A DNA stretch of 39,372 bases from Algoriphagus sp. (lineage in GTDB: Bacteria; Bacteroidota; Bacteroidia; Cytophagales; Cyclobacteriaceae): the NCBI GenBank assembly GCA_023653075.1, contig JAMNXQ010000020.1:1-39372 (forward strand). Direction: 5' to 3'. Positions 1 through 8,007 of the stretch are shown one piece after another. The position numbers and the translations under genes are program-made. The notes below the pieces were generated by a model that saw only the letters and a program-made list of their open reading frames with translations, ran no database searches and was not told the origin of the DNA. Every line of letters starts with the position of its first letter. The stretch's first letter is position 1.

Positions 1-60
1 ACCAACAACATCGTAAATCAGTTTCTAATCCTAACTGAATAATAATAATGACCAAGGGTC

Positions 61-99
61 AAAAAAATAGAGGCCGAAAATCAAAAATCGGCCTCTATT
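61..99 (-). terminator. intrinsic terminator of typA
   Basis: A 10-bp perfect inverted repeat (arms 68-77 and 88-97, TAGAGGCCGA type) lies 75 bases past the typA stop. Read on the minus strand, the hairpin is followed by a T-run (the A-run at 61-67), as expected for Rho-independent termination. Confidence 0.8.
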
Positions 100-173
100 G
101 AGTAAAATCGACTGTCTCTAACTTGAAAAACTATTTATGAGACAGCCTCATTTTATAAGTTGAGTCGGAAGGA

Positions 174-1979
174 TTAATCTTCCTTCTTCGCCATTCTTGT
201 TCTTTCGTTTTCATCCAAGTAGATTTTTCGCATACGGATGGACTTTGGTGTAATTTCCAAGTACTCATCTTTTTGGATGTATTCCATGGATTCTTCCAAA
301 GAAAAACGCTTAGGAGGAGCAATTCGTACATTGTCATCCGAACCAGAGGCACGCATGTTGGTCAATTTCTTGCCTTTTTGTACGTTGACCACAATGTCGT
401 TGTCACGGGAATGTTCGCCGATAACTTGACCGGTATATAAGTCATCACCCGGTTCGATAAAGAAGACCCCGCGATCCTGAAGTTTGTCAATGGCATAAGC
501 AGTACACTGTCCGCCTTCCATGGAGATGAGGGAACCGTTGATTCTTCCTGGAATAGGCCCTTTAAAAGGTTCGTAGGCTTCAAAACGGTGATTCATGATC
601 GCTTCACCTTGGGTAGCAGTCAGGACGTTGTTTCGCAATCCGATCAAGCCTCTGGAAGGGATTTTAAATTCCAAGTGCTGCAAGTCGCCTTTCGGTTCCA
701 TAATCAGCAATTCGCCTTTCCGTTGGGTAGCCAATTCAATTACCTTACCGGCAGTTTCCTGAGGCACATCCACCACAAGGGTTTCGATAGGCTCGCACTT
801 CATGCCATCGATTTCCTTGAAGATTACCTGAGGTTGACCTACTTGAAGTTCGTAGCCTTCTCTTCGCATGGTCTCAATCAATACAGACAAGTGAAGGATG
901 CCTCGGCCATACACCAAGAATCGATCTTCTGAATCCGTGGATTCTACACGAAGGGCCAAGTTCTTTTCAGTTTCCTTCATCAAACGATCTCTTAAGTGGC
1001 GGGAAGTCACAAATTTACCTTCTTTTCCAAAGAATGGAGAGTTGTTGATGGTGAAGAGCATATTCATCGTAGGCTCATCAATGGAGATACGCTTGAGTGG
1101 CTCTGGATTGTCTACATCCGCAATGGTATCTCCAATTTCAAAATCTTCGATACCGGTTACGGCGCAAATATCACCTGCTGATACCGTCTGAACTTTATTT
1201 TTTCCAAGACCTTCGAAGGTGTGCAATTCTTTGACACGCATTTTCTTAATGGAGCCATCCGCCTTGCAAAGAGCAATTTGCTGGTTTTCAGAGATAGTTC
1301 CTCGAGCGATACGCCCGATGGCAATACGGCCCACAAAATTGGAATAGTCCAAAGAAGTGATTTGCATTTGCAAGGTTCCTTCTTCAATTTTTGGTTCAGG
1401 AATGTGGTCGATGATCGCATCCAACAAAGGAAGAATAGAGTCAGTTGGGTTTTTCCAGTCAGGCCCCATCCAGTTTTGCTTGGCAGAGCCGTAAAGCGTC
1501 TGGAAGTCAAGTTGCTCCTCTGTGGCATCGAGGTTAAACATCAGTTCAAATACCGATTCGTGTACCTCATCAGGTCTACAATTTTCTTTGTCGACCTTGT
1601 TGACTACTACGATAGGAGTAAGCCCAAGGGCCAAGGCTTTGCCCAATACAAAGCGGGTTTGAGGCATGGGTCCTTCAAAGGCATCGACAAGGAGAATGAC
1701 CCCGTCGGCCATTTTCAATACGCGTTCAACTTCCCCGCCAAAGTCGGCGTGACCGGGGGTGTCAATGATGTTGATCTTATGGTCCTTGTAGCGAACGGAT
1801 ACGTTTTTGGAAAGGATGGTGATCCCTCGCTCACGCTCAAGATCGTTGTTGTCCAGGATGAGGTCTTCAAATTGTTGGTTTTCTCTGAAGATTTTGGAAA
1901 CGTGGATGATTTTATCCACAAGAGTTGTTTTACCGTGGTCAACGTGTGCGATGATCGCGATATTCCGAATTTGCTGCAT
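174..1979 (-). CDS. typA: translational GTPase TypA/BipA
   Basis: Ribosome-associated translational GTPase of the EF-G-like superfamily, linked in other bacteria to 50S assembly and stress or cold growth. Seen in the 601-residue product: P-loop AHVDHGKT at 11-18, switch I RERGITI at 49-55, DTPGH at 73-77 and NKVD near 127-130. EF-G-like domains II, III and V and the TypA-specific C-terminal part follow (RFLVYGRGILHLSVLIE, then GELLIMEPKGD and IPSRGLIGLRNN). The length is normal for TypA. An in-frame upstream start at 2036 would add 19 residues before MQQIRNIAII; the ATG at 1979 gives the normal family N-terminus and is chosen. It is monocistronic, with a terminator downstream and a TACTTTTG -7-like element just upstream at 2007-2000. 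Confidence 0.97.
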   Translation of the reverse strand: MQQIRNIAIIAHVDHGKTTLVDKIIHVSKIFRENQQFEDLILDNNDLERERGITILSKNVSVRYKDHKINIIDTPGHADFGGEVERVLKMADGVILLVDAFEGPMPQTRFVLGKALALGLTPIVVVNKVDKENCRPDEVHESVFELMFNLDATEEQLDFQTLYGSAKQNWMGPDWKNPTDSILPLLDAIIDHIPEPKIEEGTLQMQITSLDYSNFVGRIAIGRIARGTISENQQIALCKADGSIKKMRVKELHTFEGLGKNKVQTVSAGDICAVTGIEDFEIGDTIADVDNPEPLKRISIDEPTMNMLFTINNSPFFGKEGKFVTSRHLRDRLMKETEKNLALRVESTDSEDRFLVYGRGILHLSVLIETMRREGYELQVGQPQVIFKEIDGMKCEPIETLVVDVPQETAGKVIELATQRKGELLIMEPKGDLQHLEFKIPSRGLIGLRNNVLTATQGEAIMNHRFEAYEPFKGPIPGRINGSLISMEGGQCTAYAIDKLQDRGVFFIEPGDDLYTGQVIGEHSRDNDIVVNVQKGKKLTNMRASGSDDNVRIAPPKRFSLEESMEYIQKDEYLEITPKSIRMRKIYLDENERTRMAKKED

Positions 1980-1999
1980 GATTTGCCTTATTGAAGGCG

Positions 2000-2007
2000 C
2001 AAAAGTA
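2000..2007 (-). promoter_or_regulatory. putative -7 element for typA
   Basis: On the minus strand this reads TACTTTTG, an exact match to the Bacteroidota -7 consensus TAnnTTTG, 20 bases upstream of the typA ATG. No TTG sits at 17-23 bases upstream (the nearest is 26 away), so the -33 box is weak or absent. Confidence 0.45.
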
Positions 2008-2171
2008 TGAATAAAAGTTGGGATTAAGGTTACCAAACTGCGAAGTTTCTGGCCTTATACTTACGGTCACTTTTCCTACAAGTCTTGATTTAGACTGTTT
2101 TAAAGAAGCCTTTTGGAATTATTCTTGGGGTTGGTTTTCCTTTTTACCCTTCCACTTGCCCGGAACTTGAC

Positions 2172-2825
2172 TTATTTGGTAAAAAACGGAGTAAACAACT
2201 GGTTCCAAACTAGGTAGCCTTTGGCGTTCAAGTGCAACTGGTCCTGGAGGTAGAGTTCGGGTCTAGGATTGCCTTGCTCGTCAGTCAAAGCCCTCCAGGT
2301 ATCGAGGTATGTCACCTGTTCTGCTTGGTCGCAATAGACGCGTAGGAGCTGGTTGAAGGTCTGGTAAGACTCTTTTTTCTCCCATCGGGATGGGCTTGGC
2401 TTTGCTCCAATGAGGACAATCTCTGTTCCCGGATCCACCAAATGGATGCGGGTCACAATTTGCTTAAGACTATTCAGAATGTCTTCCGAAGGGACGCCTG
2501 CCCAAAGGTCGTTGTCTCCTTCGTAAATAAAGACACGCTCGGGGTCAAACTTCAACACGAGGGGAAAAAGGTATCGCTCCAAATCCAAAGCCTTAGATCC
2601 TCCGAACCCCGTGTTGAGTACTTCCGTACCCACGCTGACCTCGGGAAGACTATGCCACATTCGGATCGTAGAACTTCCAGTAAAAACAGTTGCTCCAGGA
2701 TTCCATCCGATACTGTCCAATCGCGCACTTAGCCTTCGTACCTCTTCTTCAAAGGGATGTTGTTGGGCAATGCTCGCACTCCAGCTGCTTAGAAAAACCA
2801 AAACTAGAAAAATGGATTTTTTCAT
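2172..2825 (-). CDS. secreted SGNH/GDSL-family hydrolase
   Basis: Probable esterase or lipase-like hydrolase exported to the periplasm; the substrate cannot be told. The 217-residue protein starts with a signal peptide (MKKSIFLVLVFLSSWSASIAQ). It then shows the SGNH blocks: nucleophile Ser in FTGSSTIRMW, Gly in NTGFGGSKALD, Asn in YEGDNDLW, and the C-terminal Asp/His in DQLHLNAKGY. The four-block layout and size fit the GDSL-like family PF13472. It is a single gene between typA (same strand) and a divergent DUF4407 gene. A TAGGTTTG element at 2837-2830 may be its -7 box, and an inverted repeat lies just upstream of that. Confidence 0.88.
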   Translation of the reverse strand: MKKSIFLVLVFLSSWSASIAQQHPFEEEVRRLSARLDSIGWNPGATVFTGSSTIRMWHSLPEVSVGTEVLNTGFGGSKALDLERYLFPLVLKFDPERVFIYEGDNDLWAGVPSEDILNSLKQIVTRIHLVDPGTEIVLIGAKPSPSRWEKKESYQTFNQLLRVYCDQAEQVTYLDTWRALTDEQGNPRPELYLQDQLHLNAKGYLVWNQLFTPFFTK

Positions 2826-2829
2826 CCCT

Positions 2830-2856
2830 CAAACCTACTCAAAATTAGTGAGTCAA
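2830..2856 (-). promoter_or_regulatory. putative promoter of the SGNH hydrolase gene
   Basis: Minus-strand TAGGTTTG (2837-2830) matches TAnnTTTG. A TTG lies at 2856-2854, giving a 16-base gap that is slightly short for this promoter class. The element would start transcription almost at the ATG, so a leaderless or very short leader is implied; this lowers confidence. Confidence 0.4.
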
Positions 2857-2857
2857 A

Positions 2858-2879
2858 ATCGATCATTTTTTTGATCGAT
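2858..2879. repeat. 8-bp perfect inverted repeat in a divergent intergenic region
   Basis: ATCGATCA (2858-2865) and TGATCGAT (2872-2879) are separated by six T. The repeat sits between the divergent SGNH hydrolase and DUF4407 genes, beside the putative hydrolase promoter. An operator or a DNA-level cruciform are both possible; no T-run follows that would make it a terminator. Confidence 0.6.
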
Positions 2880-3051
2880 AGTGAACATTTTTCAAGCTTG
2901 TATTCTTTTCCTGTTGGAGGGTTCAAAACTAGTTTTCTGCGATATTTCTTGTTTTTGGGATTTTTGCAAAATAAATGACCCTAAATATCTTTCCTTCAAC
3001 TTATTGGTTGAGTTTTCGCTTCATCTAAAAAGAATTCTAACAACCTTCGAC

Positions 3052-4170
3052 ATGCAGGTACTTACCCGTTTCTTCTGGTTTTGCAGCGGCGCAAATTTCT
3101 CCATCCTCCAGAAAGCACCTACCGAATCCAATAAATACCTTGGAATCGGTGCCACAGTGTTTTTTACAGGGTTTTTTGCTGCTTTAGCTGGATTTTATGC
3201 CCTCTATACCGTTTTTCAATCCTGGTGGATAGCACTGGTTTTTGCCTTGCTTTGGGGAGCGATGATCTTCAATTTGGATCGGTTTATCGTATCCAGCATG
3301 CGAAAAAAAGAACAAGGCTGGTCGGAATGGAGGTTGGCCCTTCCTCGATTGGCCTTGGCCTTGCTTTTGGCTGTCGTGATTTCAAAGCCCTTGGAGTTGA
3401 AACTCTTTGAGCGGGAAATCAATCGAAAGTTGGATGAGCAGAAGATCGCTTTCATCAAGCAATCCAAGGATAGTCTAGCCAAGGGATTCCCAGAAATCCA
3501 GGCCTTGGAAACCGAAAAAGAAGCCCTCAAAAAAGAGGTACACCAAGCGCGTACCTTCCGAGACAAGTTGCAGCAAGAATACGACGCGGAGCGCTTTGGG
3601 GAAAAAACAGCCAGCACAAGTGGGAAAATTGGTTTGGGTACCAATGCCAAGAAAAAGGAGCAACAATTGGATGCAGCTCAGGAGGACTTGAAAGCACTTT
3701 CTGCTCGTAATGACATGAGAATGCAGAAATTGGAGGTTCAAATCGAAGAATTTAGAGCCAAGCGTCAACTGGAGTTTGAGAAGCAGGTGCCCGGCATCGA
3801 TGGTTTCGATGGCTTTGCGGCACGGATGGATGGTTTGGCCAAACTTACCGAGGAAAGTGAGGCCATGGCTACTGCAGAACTGTTTTTGGTGCTGCTTTTT
3901 ATAGCGATAGAAACCGCTCCGATTTTTGTTAAACTAATTTCTACCCGCGGACCTTATGACGAACTTTTGGAGTTGCATGAGGATCAGGTCAAATTGTATA
4001 AAAATGAAAAATGGCAGCGAGCAAGTGGAGAGTCTGAAGCCCGACTCAGTTACTTTAAGGCTACCCACTTTTATGCATCGGAATTGGCTGCTGCTTCCAT
4101 CAATGCGGAAAACGAACAGAAATCCGAATTGAGTAAAAAAAGGGCTATTGGAAAGATGGAGAATCGCTAG
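3052..4170 (+). CDS. DUF4407 family membrane protein with long coiled coil
   Basis: Function unknown; inner-membrane protein. The open frame extends up to 2881, but the family N-terminus (FWFCSGANFSILQKAPTE, then KYLGIGATVFFTG) begins right after the ATG at 3052, so that start is chosen (372 residues). Two transmembrane helices lie near residues 30-75 and one near 98-112. Then comes a highly charged coiled coil of about 150 residues (KEALKKEVHQARTFRDKLQQ) and a fourth helix near 275-295 (LFLVLLFIAIETAPIFVKLI). The C-terminal tail is charged. This architecture is typical of DUF4407. It stands alone, convergent with the VIT1-type gene. Confidence 0.85.
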   Translation: MQVLTRFFWFCSGANFSILQKAPTESNKYLGIGATVFFTGFFAALAGFYALYTVFQSWWIALVFALLWGAMIFNLDRFIVSSMRKKEQGWSEWRLALPRLALALLLAVVISKPLELKLFEREINRKLDEQKIAFIKQSKDSLAKGFPEIQALETEKEALKKEVHQARTFRDKLQQEYDAERFGEKTASTSGKIGLGTNAKKKEQQLDAAQEDLKALSARNDMRMQKLEVQIEEFRAKRQLEFEKQVPGIDGFDGFAARMDGLAKLTEESEAMATAELFLVLLFIAIETAPIFVKLISTRGPYDELLELHEDQVKLYKNEKWQRASGESEARLSYFKATHFYASELAAASINAENEQKSELSKKRAIGKMENR

Positions 4171-4238
4171 TCTGTTAAATTTGATTACGCGCAATTAAAC
4201 CACTTACCAGAGAAAAAAAAGGTTTGAGGTTCAATTAG

Positions 4239-4273
4239 GTGAGCTGTGGACCGTTGACTATGGTCAGTTAGCA
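4239..4273. repeat. degenerate heptad repeat array, copy 1
   Basis: Five consecutive 7-mers in register: gtgagct, gtggacc, gttgact, atggtca, gttagca. Most fit RTNRRCN. It lies between the convergent genes ending at 4170 and 4287. The flank ggtttgaggttcaatta (4221-4237) resembles the sequence just before the third array (25739-25755). Confidence 0.65.
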
Positions 4274-4286
4274 AAAATTTTTTCAA

Positions 4287-5006
4287 TCACTTAAAAAACT
4301 GCTCCAGCACATCTCCTACAAAATAGGCGACCACAGCGGCCAAAAGTCCTAAGAGTACGGTTTCGGAAATTCCTCTCAGCGCAGAAGTTTGGTTGACCGC
4401 ACTTTTGAGCCAGCCTACCAAAAAGAAGGCTAGGCCGGTGAGTAAACTGGTCCAGAAAAAGAGATTGATCGGGCTAGGGAAGAAAAAATTCCAGAGGTAC
4501 ACCGTAAGTGGAATGAGACCTACCAAGAGAAAGGAGGCAAATGTGGCAATGCCAATTTTTAAAGGACTTTTGGAATCGCGCATCATGCCCAATTCGTCTT
4601 TCATCATCTCCTCAACCCAGAGTTTCTTGTCGGCACAGATGTGGTCTACCACTTGTTGCAAGAGTTCCCCTTTAAATCCCTTGGCTGCATAGATCTCTTC
4701 AATCTCGGCCCGTTCGATTTCGGGAAGGTTTTCTATTTCCCAATATTCAATTTTTTCGTGTTTGTCGTAGGTGTCGCGCTCACTTTTAGCAGCCAAAAAG
4801 GCGCCAACAGACATCGAAAATCCATCTGCAAGCAAGTTGGCAAAGCCTAAAATAAGGAGTATTCCCGTATCCAAATTGGCGCCAAATCCTCCAGCAACTA
4901 CCGCAAAAGTGGTCACTGCTCCATCGATTCCTCCATAGACAAACTCCTTGAGGTACTCTTGCAACTTGCCGAAGCCTGAATTTTCAAGGTGTATTTGTGA
5001 TTCCAT
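4287..5006 (-). CDS. VIT1/CCC1 family transporter (putative iron/manganese)
   Basis: Integral membrane protein of the vacuolar iron transporter family, in bacteria thought to export or sequester Fe2+/Mn2+. The family N-terminal signature FVYGGIDGAVTTFAVVAGG is at about residues 23-41. It is followed by LGFANLLADGFSMSVGAFLA, an amphipathic charged middle with glutamates (EKIEYWEIENLPEIERAEIE) that matches the metal-binding region of the family, and three C-terminal helices. 239 residues is the usual size. It is a single gene; the metal substrate is inferred from the family only. Confidence 0.87.
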   Translation of the reverse strand: MESQIHLENSGFGKLQEYLKEFVYGGIDGAVTTFAVVAGGFGANLDTGILLILGFANLLADGFSMSVGAFLAAKSERDTYDKHEKIEYWEIENLPEIERAEIEEIYAAKGFKGELLQQVVDHICADKKLWVEEMMKDELGMMRDSKSPLKIGIATFASFLLVGLIPLTVYLWNFFFPSPINLFFWTSLLTGLAFFLVGWLKSAVNQTSALRGISETVLLGLLAAVVAYFVGDVLEQFFK

Positions 5007-5176
5007 GGGGTGGTTTCTATCTGTAGTAAATCAAAACTAAAGATTAAATCCAAAAGTTTGGGTAATCCAAATTGATTTGCCTTGTTTTTTGGTGCCCTTC
5101 CTAGTAGGAATGCCTGTTTGTTTAAGTGTGGGGCGGGTCATTCTCGGAATTTTTTTTGAAAATTCTTTTCCGAAAT

Positions 5177-5207
5177 TTTGAAAACTACAATCGATTGCAT
5201 AGGTTTA
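5177..5207 (+). promoter_or_regulatory. Bacteroidota-type promoter of a candidate sRNA
   Basis: TTTG at 5177-5180 and TAGGTTTA at 5200-5207 are separated by exactly 19 bases, the preferred spacing of the Bacteroidota sigma-A promoter. The -7 box differs from TAnnTTTG only in the last base. Predicted start is near 5213. No recognised gene follows; a terminator comes about 85 bases later. Confidence 0.6.
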
Positions 5208-5212
5208 AAAAA

Positions 5213-5328
5213 CTTTAATGCAAAGAATAAAAGCTCAACCCAGCCATTTGCAGAAGTTTATATGGTTTTATTCCATTAACAATAACCCCAAATCCGGAGC
5301 CAGTTTTTTAAAACTGGCTCCTTTTTTT
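5213..5328 (+). ncRNA. candidate small RNA of about 115 nt
   Basis: The segment is bounded by a 19-base-spaced promoter and a strong intrinsic terminator, with no gene from the list in between. Internal pairing is possible: tgcaaa (5219-5224) with tttgca (5247-5252), and atgg with ccat near 5262-5276. A 48-codon frame starts at ATG 5218 and runs to about 5364, through the terminator; transcripts ending at the terminator would lack its stop codon, which argues against a plain coding role. I do not recognise the RNA; it does not obviously match 6S, tmRNA or RNase P RNA. Confidence 0.5.
5296..5328 (+). terminator. strong intrinsic terminator
   Basis: The arms of GGAGCCAGTTTT (5296-5307) and AAAACTGGCTCC (5310-5321) pair over 12 bp and are followed by seven T on the plus strand. 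There is no plus-strand gene upstream for about 1.1 kb, so it must end an unannotated transcript. Confidence 0.85.
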
Positions 5329-5410
5329 AGACAAAAACTCTTAAAATATTGTAAATTTTAAAATTAGGGTTTAAAAATGATGGGCTAAGTTCAGAATCTA
5401 TGTAAAATAG

Positions 5411-5450
5411 CTTCAAGTTGGTTTAGGTGTATTTTTTTACCAACCTGAAG
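5411..5450. other. 12-bp imperfect hairpin
   Basis: CTTCAAGTTGGT (5411-5422) pairs with ACCAACCTGAAG (5439-5450) with one A-C mismatch around a 16-base loop. No T-run follows on either strand, so it is not a standard terminator. Confidence 0.6.
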
Positions 5451-5660
5451 GGGATATGAATTTTAGCAATAAATTGTTCCTTTTTCGGTACCCCCTATCT
5501 TTTTTGAAACTCCTGTTTCTCAGACGCTGTGCTTTGTTTTTAAAATACCTAGTACGTTTTTCAGAATACACCTTCCTCTCTTCAAATGTGCGGTCCTCTT
5601 GTTACTAAACAAGGGAAACTAGGAGATGCTATTTTTTAAATTTTTTAGGATAGATACAGA

Positions 5661-5697
5661 TAAAAAAATAAAAAAAATAAAAAAAATAAAAAAAATT
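5661..5697. repeat. 9-bp period A8T simple repeat
   Basis: T followed by 7 A, then three units of T plus 8 A, ending in TT. The phased A-tracts (period 9) lie 130 bases upstream of the lipoprotein start. Such tracts can bend DNA or slip in replication. Confidence 0.85.
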
Positions 5698-5825
5698 CTT
5701 TTATTAATAAAAATAAATTTTTAAGTTTCTCCTGTAATCACCTTCAAATCAGGCAAATTCCAGAGGCTAGCCACCTCCATTCATGACCATTTTTTAAAAA
5801 TTCTTCACTTTTTAACTCAAAACAC

Positions 5826-7244
5826 ATGCAACGAAATCGATCACATTTTTTAAGTATCCTCTTGGCTGGCTCCTTACTTTTCAGCGCCTGCCTTCCCAAA
5901 GAGGAGTTACAACTGACTCAGGCAGATCCGATCTGGACGCAAACGCTTCCACTGGACGAATGGCAGCAGGTAGAAACAGCCAAAGAATTTTCGCAGCTGC
6001 TCGGCGAGGTGATGCAAAACAAAGAAGCACGGGTCACACTTAGTGCACACATTCAGCAGTACGATGACTTCGGGGATGCAGTTTCCCTAGCAACCTTGCT
6101 TGGAGAGAAGCAAACCATGCCGCCTTCGGAACTCGCCACGTTAAGTCGTGCAGGTAATATTAGTTCCTTGCGTGCAGGAGCAAACCCCTTTCGGGAAGCC
6201 CTCATTCAGCATTCTTTGGAGCATTTGGATGCCTATCCTTTTTTAGTAAGGGGGTTGGAAACCTTTCGTGCTCGGCCCGAGCGTGCGCAGCAGCGGGTAT
6301 CTCTTCAGGAGGAGTTGATTTCATTTTTTGCAAGCCAAGGCTTGGTAATTCACTTTCCTTACGAGGAGCGGTTTGATTGGGAGACCTATGCGGAATCAAT
6401 CACGACCACCTACGATCCCCTTATTCGGGAAGACTGGAACGAAGGGTTTTTGTACTCGCTCACTGGTGGAGGGATATCTGGTACCGAAGGCAAGCGACTT
6501 CCTTATGTAGACGATGCGTATTCACTTGATCAAGCCACACTGGTGGTGACTTACCTCGATGAGGATTTTTACGAGATGAATACTACTCCTCCAGTTCCCG
6601 AACTTCCAACACCTGCTGCTGATGCGGTAATTTTGACTTATAATGTCAATCATACCTCCATCTCCCAAGCGGATATTTTATTTACGACGATTCCGGAAGT
6701 GAAACTTACCAAAAGAGATTACATAGGCCTATTTGGTAGGATTGTTAAGGTACGGTTGTATAGAGGTTCCAGTAAGGTCAAGGTCAATTTTGATGGTACA
6801 GTTGCTGCTGGAGTGGATGGCGATACCTACCGTTACGATTTAATAAAGTTTTCGAAAGATGATATCAAATTGGAAAGATGGAAGACGGTCAATATCCAAT
6901 TTGACCCAGACTGGGACATGACCGAAAACAGCCAGCAATTTTTCCTTTTTACGGAGCATAACTTGACTGGAAAGGCCAAAGCAAATGCTGGAGTCAAAGT
7001 GGGGTATGATTTTATAAAAAAGGAAGTCACTGCTGAAGCTACGGCCTCTGTCAACTTAGAAGTGGAATCTGAAAGTTCTCGATTTCGAGTCAATACGGAG
7101 TTGTCTCGAAGATCAGTTTTGGCCTATGTAGTAGGAGCTACTGACCAAGGAGTCCGTACCCGAAATGGCATCGATTACAATGTTAAAAATGTGGGACTCC
7201 TACATTTTTATTTCGAGCACCGATTTACGGACATCCCAGGCTAA
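5826..7244 (+). CDS. hypothetical lipoprotein (gene A of the A-B pair)
   Basis: I do not recognise this 472-residue protein. It has a type II signal peptide with a lipobox (LLFSAC, Cys at about residue 22), so it should be anchored in a membrane. The N-terminal half is rich in charged helix-like sequence, with Trp/Glu-rich stretches. The C-terminal half, from about residue 270, looks beta-rich (KAKANAGVKVGYDF, VTAEATASVNLEVES) and ends FYFEHRFTDIPG. Gene B follows after 41 bases, so the two are probably one transcript. The last 28 residues have a clear homologue in frame at 8008-8094, the remnant of a second copy (A'). The upstream region is AT-rich with simple repeats. It may be a surface or envelope structural protein, but no function is supported. 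Confidence 0.8.
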   Translation: MQRNRSHFLSILLAGSLLFSACLPKEELQLTQADPIWTQTLPLDEWQQVETAKEFSQLLGEVMQNKEARVTLSAHIQQYDDFGDAVSLATLLGEKQTMPPSELATLSRAGNISSLRAGANPFREALIQHSLEHLDAYPFLVRGLETFRARPERAQQRVSLQEELISFFASQGLVIHFPYEERFDWETYAESITTTYDPLIREDWNEGFLYSLTGGGISGTEGKRLPYVDDAYSLDQATLVVTYLDEDFYEMNTTPPVPELPTPAADAVILTYNVNHTSISQADILFTTIPEVKLTKRDYIGLFGRIVKVRLYRGSSKVKVNFDGTVAAGVDGDTYRYDLIKFSKDDIKLERWKTVNIQFDPDWDMTENSQQFFLFTEHNLTGKAKANAGVKVGYDFIKKEVTAEATASVNLEVESESSRFRVNTELSRRSVLAYVVGATDQGVRTRNGIDYNVKNVGLLHFYFEHRFTDIPG

Positions 7245-7285
7245 AACCGCTTGACTTCTTTTTTAAAACTTTAACTCCTAATCCT

Positions 7286-7945
7286 ATGAAAAATGCAACC
7301 TGGTTGGCCTTAATCCTATTTCTTTCCTTTCCTCCGGCGATGGCTCAAAAGCTAGATTCAATTCTATCTAAATCTAGCCTAAGCTTTAGTTATGGCCTAT
7401 CCCATGATTTCTTTGCTTGCTGTGTGGATACAAACGATAAGTTACCAATCGTAAGTTTTAATAATCGAAGCGAGGTAGGAGAGGCGTTTGGTTTTGAATT
7501 CACCTACCGCCCTGAAGGAAAAAATGAGTACGGATTTGGATTTTCCAAGGATGTCAATTACAGGGACTTCACGGTAATTAAACAAACTTCTTTCGCCTTA
7601 ATCAATTTTGATGACTATCGAATTCGTGGGACCAAAAACTTCCATTACCTGCTGTACAAGCGGCATTTTATTGAAGAGAAGTTGATCGGTGCAGCTGGAA
7701 TTTACAACCTAAGGTACCGAGATCCTTATGTAGAAATTATAGGAAACTCAGACCAAACCATAGTCACATTAAGTGATGAAGTTGTAGTAATTGATTTCGG
7801 GATTTTTGCTGGACTTGAATACTACCACTCCCTTCGCGAAAACTTCCAAATTGGCTTACGCACGCGTCTATTCTACACGCAGGGCTACTCTGAGTCCTTC
7901 GAGAGTTTTGAATTGACTCCTGTGCTTCGGTTTAGGTTGAATTAG
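7286..7945 (+). CDS. hypothetical outer-membrane beta-barrel-like protein (gene B)
   Basis: Unrecognised 219-residue protein with a signal peptide (about residues 1-20, ending AMAQ). The rest alternates aromatic and polar residues in short strands (LSFSYGLSH, FGFEFTYRP, YGFGFSKDVNY, FAGLEYYHSL, IGLRTRLFYTQGY) and ends TPVLRFRLN, consistent with a small outer-membrane barrel of about eight strands. It follows lipoprotein gene A by 41 bases and precedes a terminator. A paralogue with a nonsense codon lies at 8136-8780. The two share almost identical 5' and 3' ends and a more divergent middle. Function unknown. Confidence 0.8.
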   Translation: MKNATWLALILFLSFPPAMAQKLDSILSKSSLSFSYGLSHDFFACCVDTNDKLPIVSFNNRSEVGEAFGFEFTYRPEGKNEYGFGFSKDVNYRDFTVIKQTSFALINFDDYRIRGTKNFHYLLYKRHFIEEKLIGAAGIYNLRYRDPYVEIIGNSDQTIVTLSDEVVVIDFGIFAGLEYYHSLRENFQIGLRTRLFYTQGYSESFESFELTPVLRFRLN

Positions 7946-7960
7946 GGATACGTCCTGAAT

Positions 7961-7991
7961 GCAGCGGAGAAGGTGACTCCTCCGCTGTTTT
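7961..7991 (+). terminator. terminator of gene B; sequence duplicated at 9757
   Basis: GCAGCGGAG (7961-7969) pairs with CTCCGCTGT (7980-7988), and a short T-run follows. The left flank and arm (gaatgcagcggagaagg) recur exactly at the terminator near 9753-9769, so the two terminators have a common origin. Confidence 0.75.
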
Positions 7992-8007
7992 GCACAAAGT
8001 AGTTCAT

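Larger units (their letters stand above)
5329..5825. other. AT-rich gene-free leader region
   Basis: About 500 bases without a convincing gene on either strand. It contains a long imperfect hairpin (5411-5450) and the A8T repeat (5661-5697). It probably carries the promoter and leader of the lipoprotein gene starting at 5826, but I could not find a well-spaced TTG/TAnnTTTG pair. Confidence 0.6.

Noticed and set aside
1221-1994. 257-codon plus-strand open frame opposite typA
   Set aside because: It is fully antisense to the clearly conserved typA and shows no domain; long shadow frames are expected opposite conserved genes.
2881-3051. 57-codon N-terminal extension of the DUF4407 protein
   Set aside because: It precedes the conserved family start and reads as AT-rich leader; ATG 3052 fits the family.
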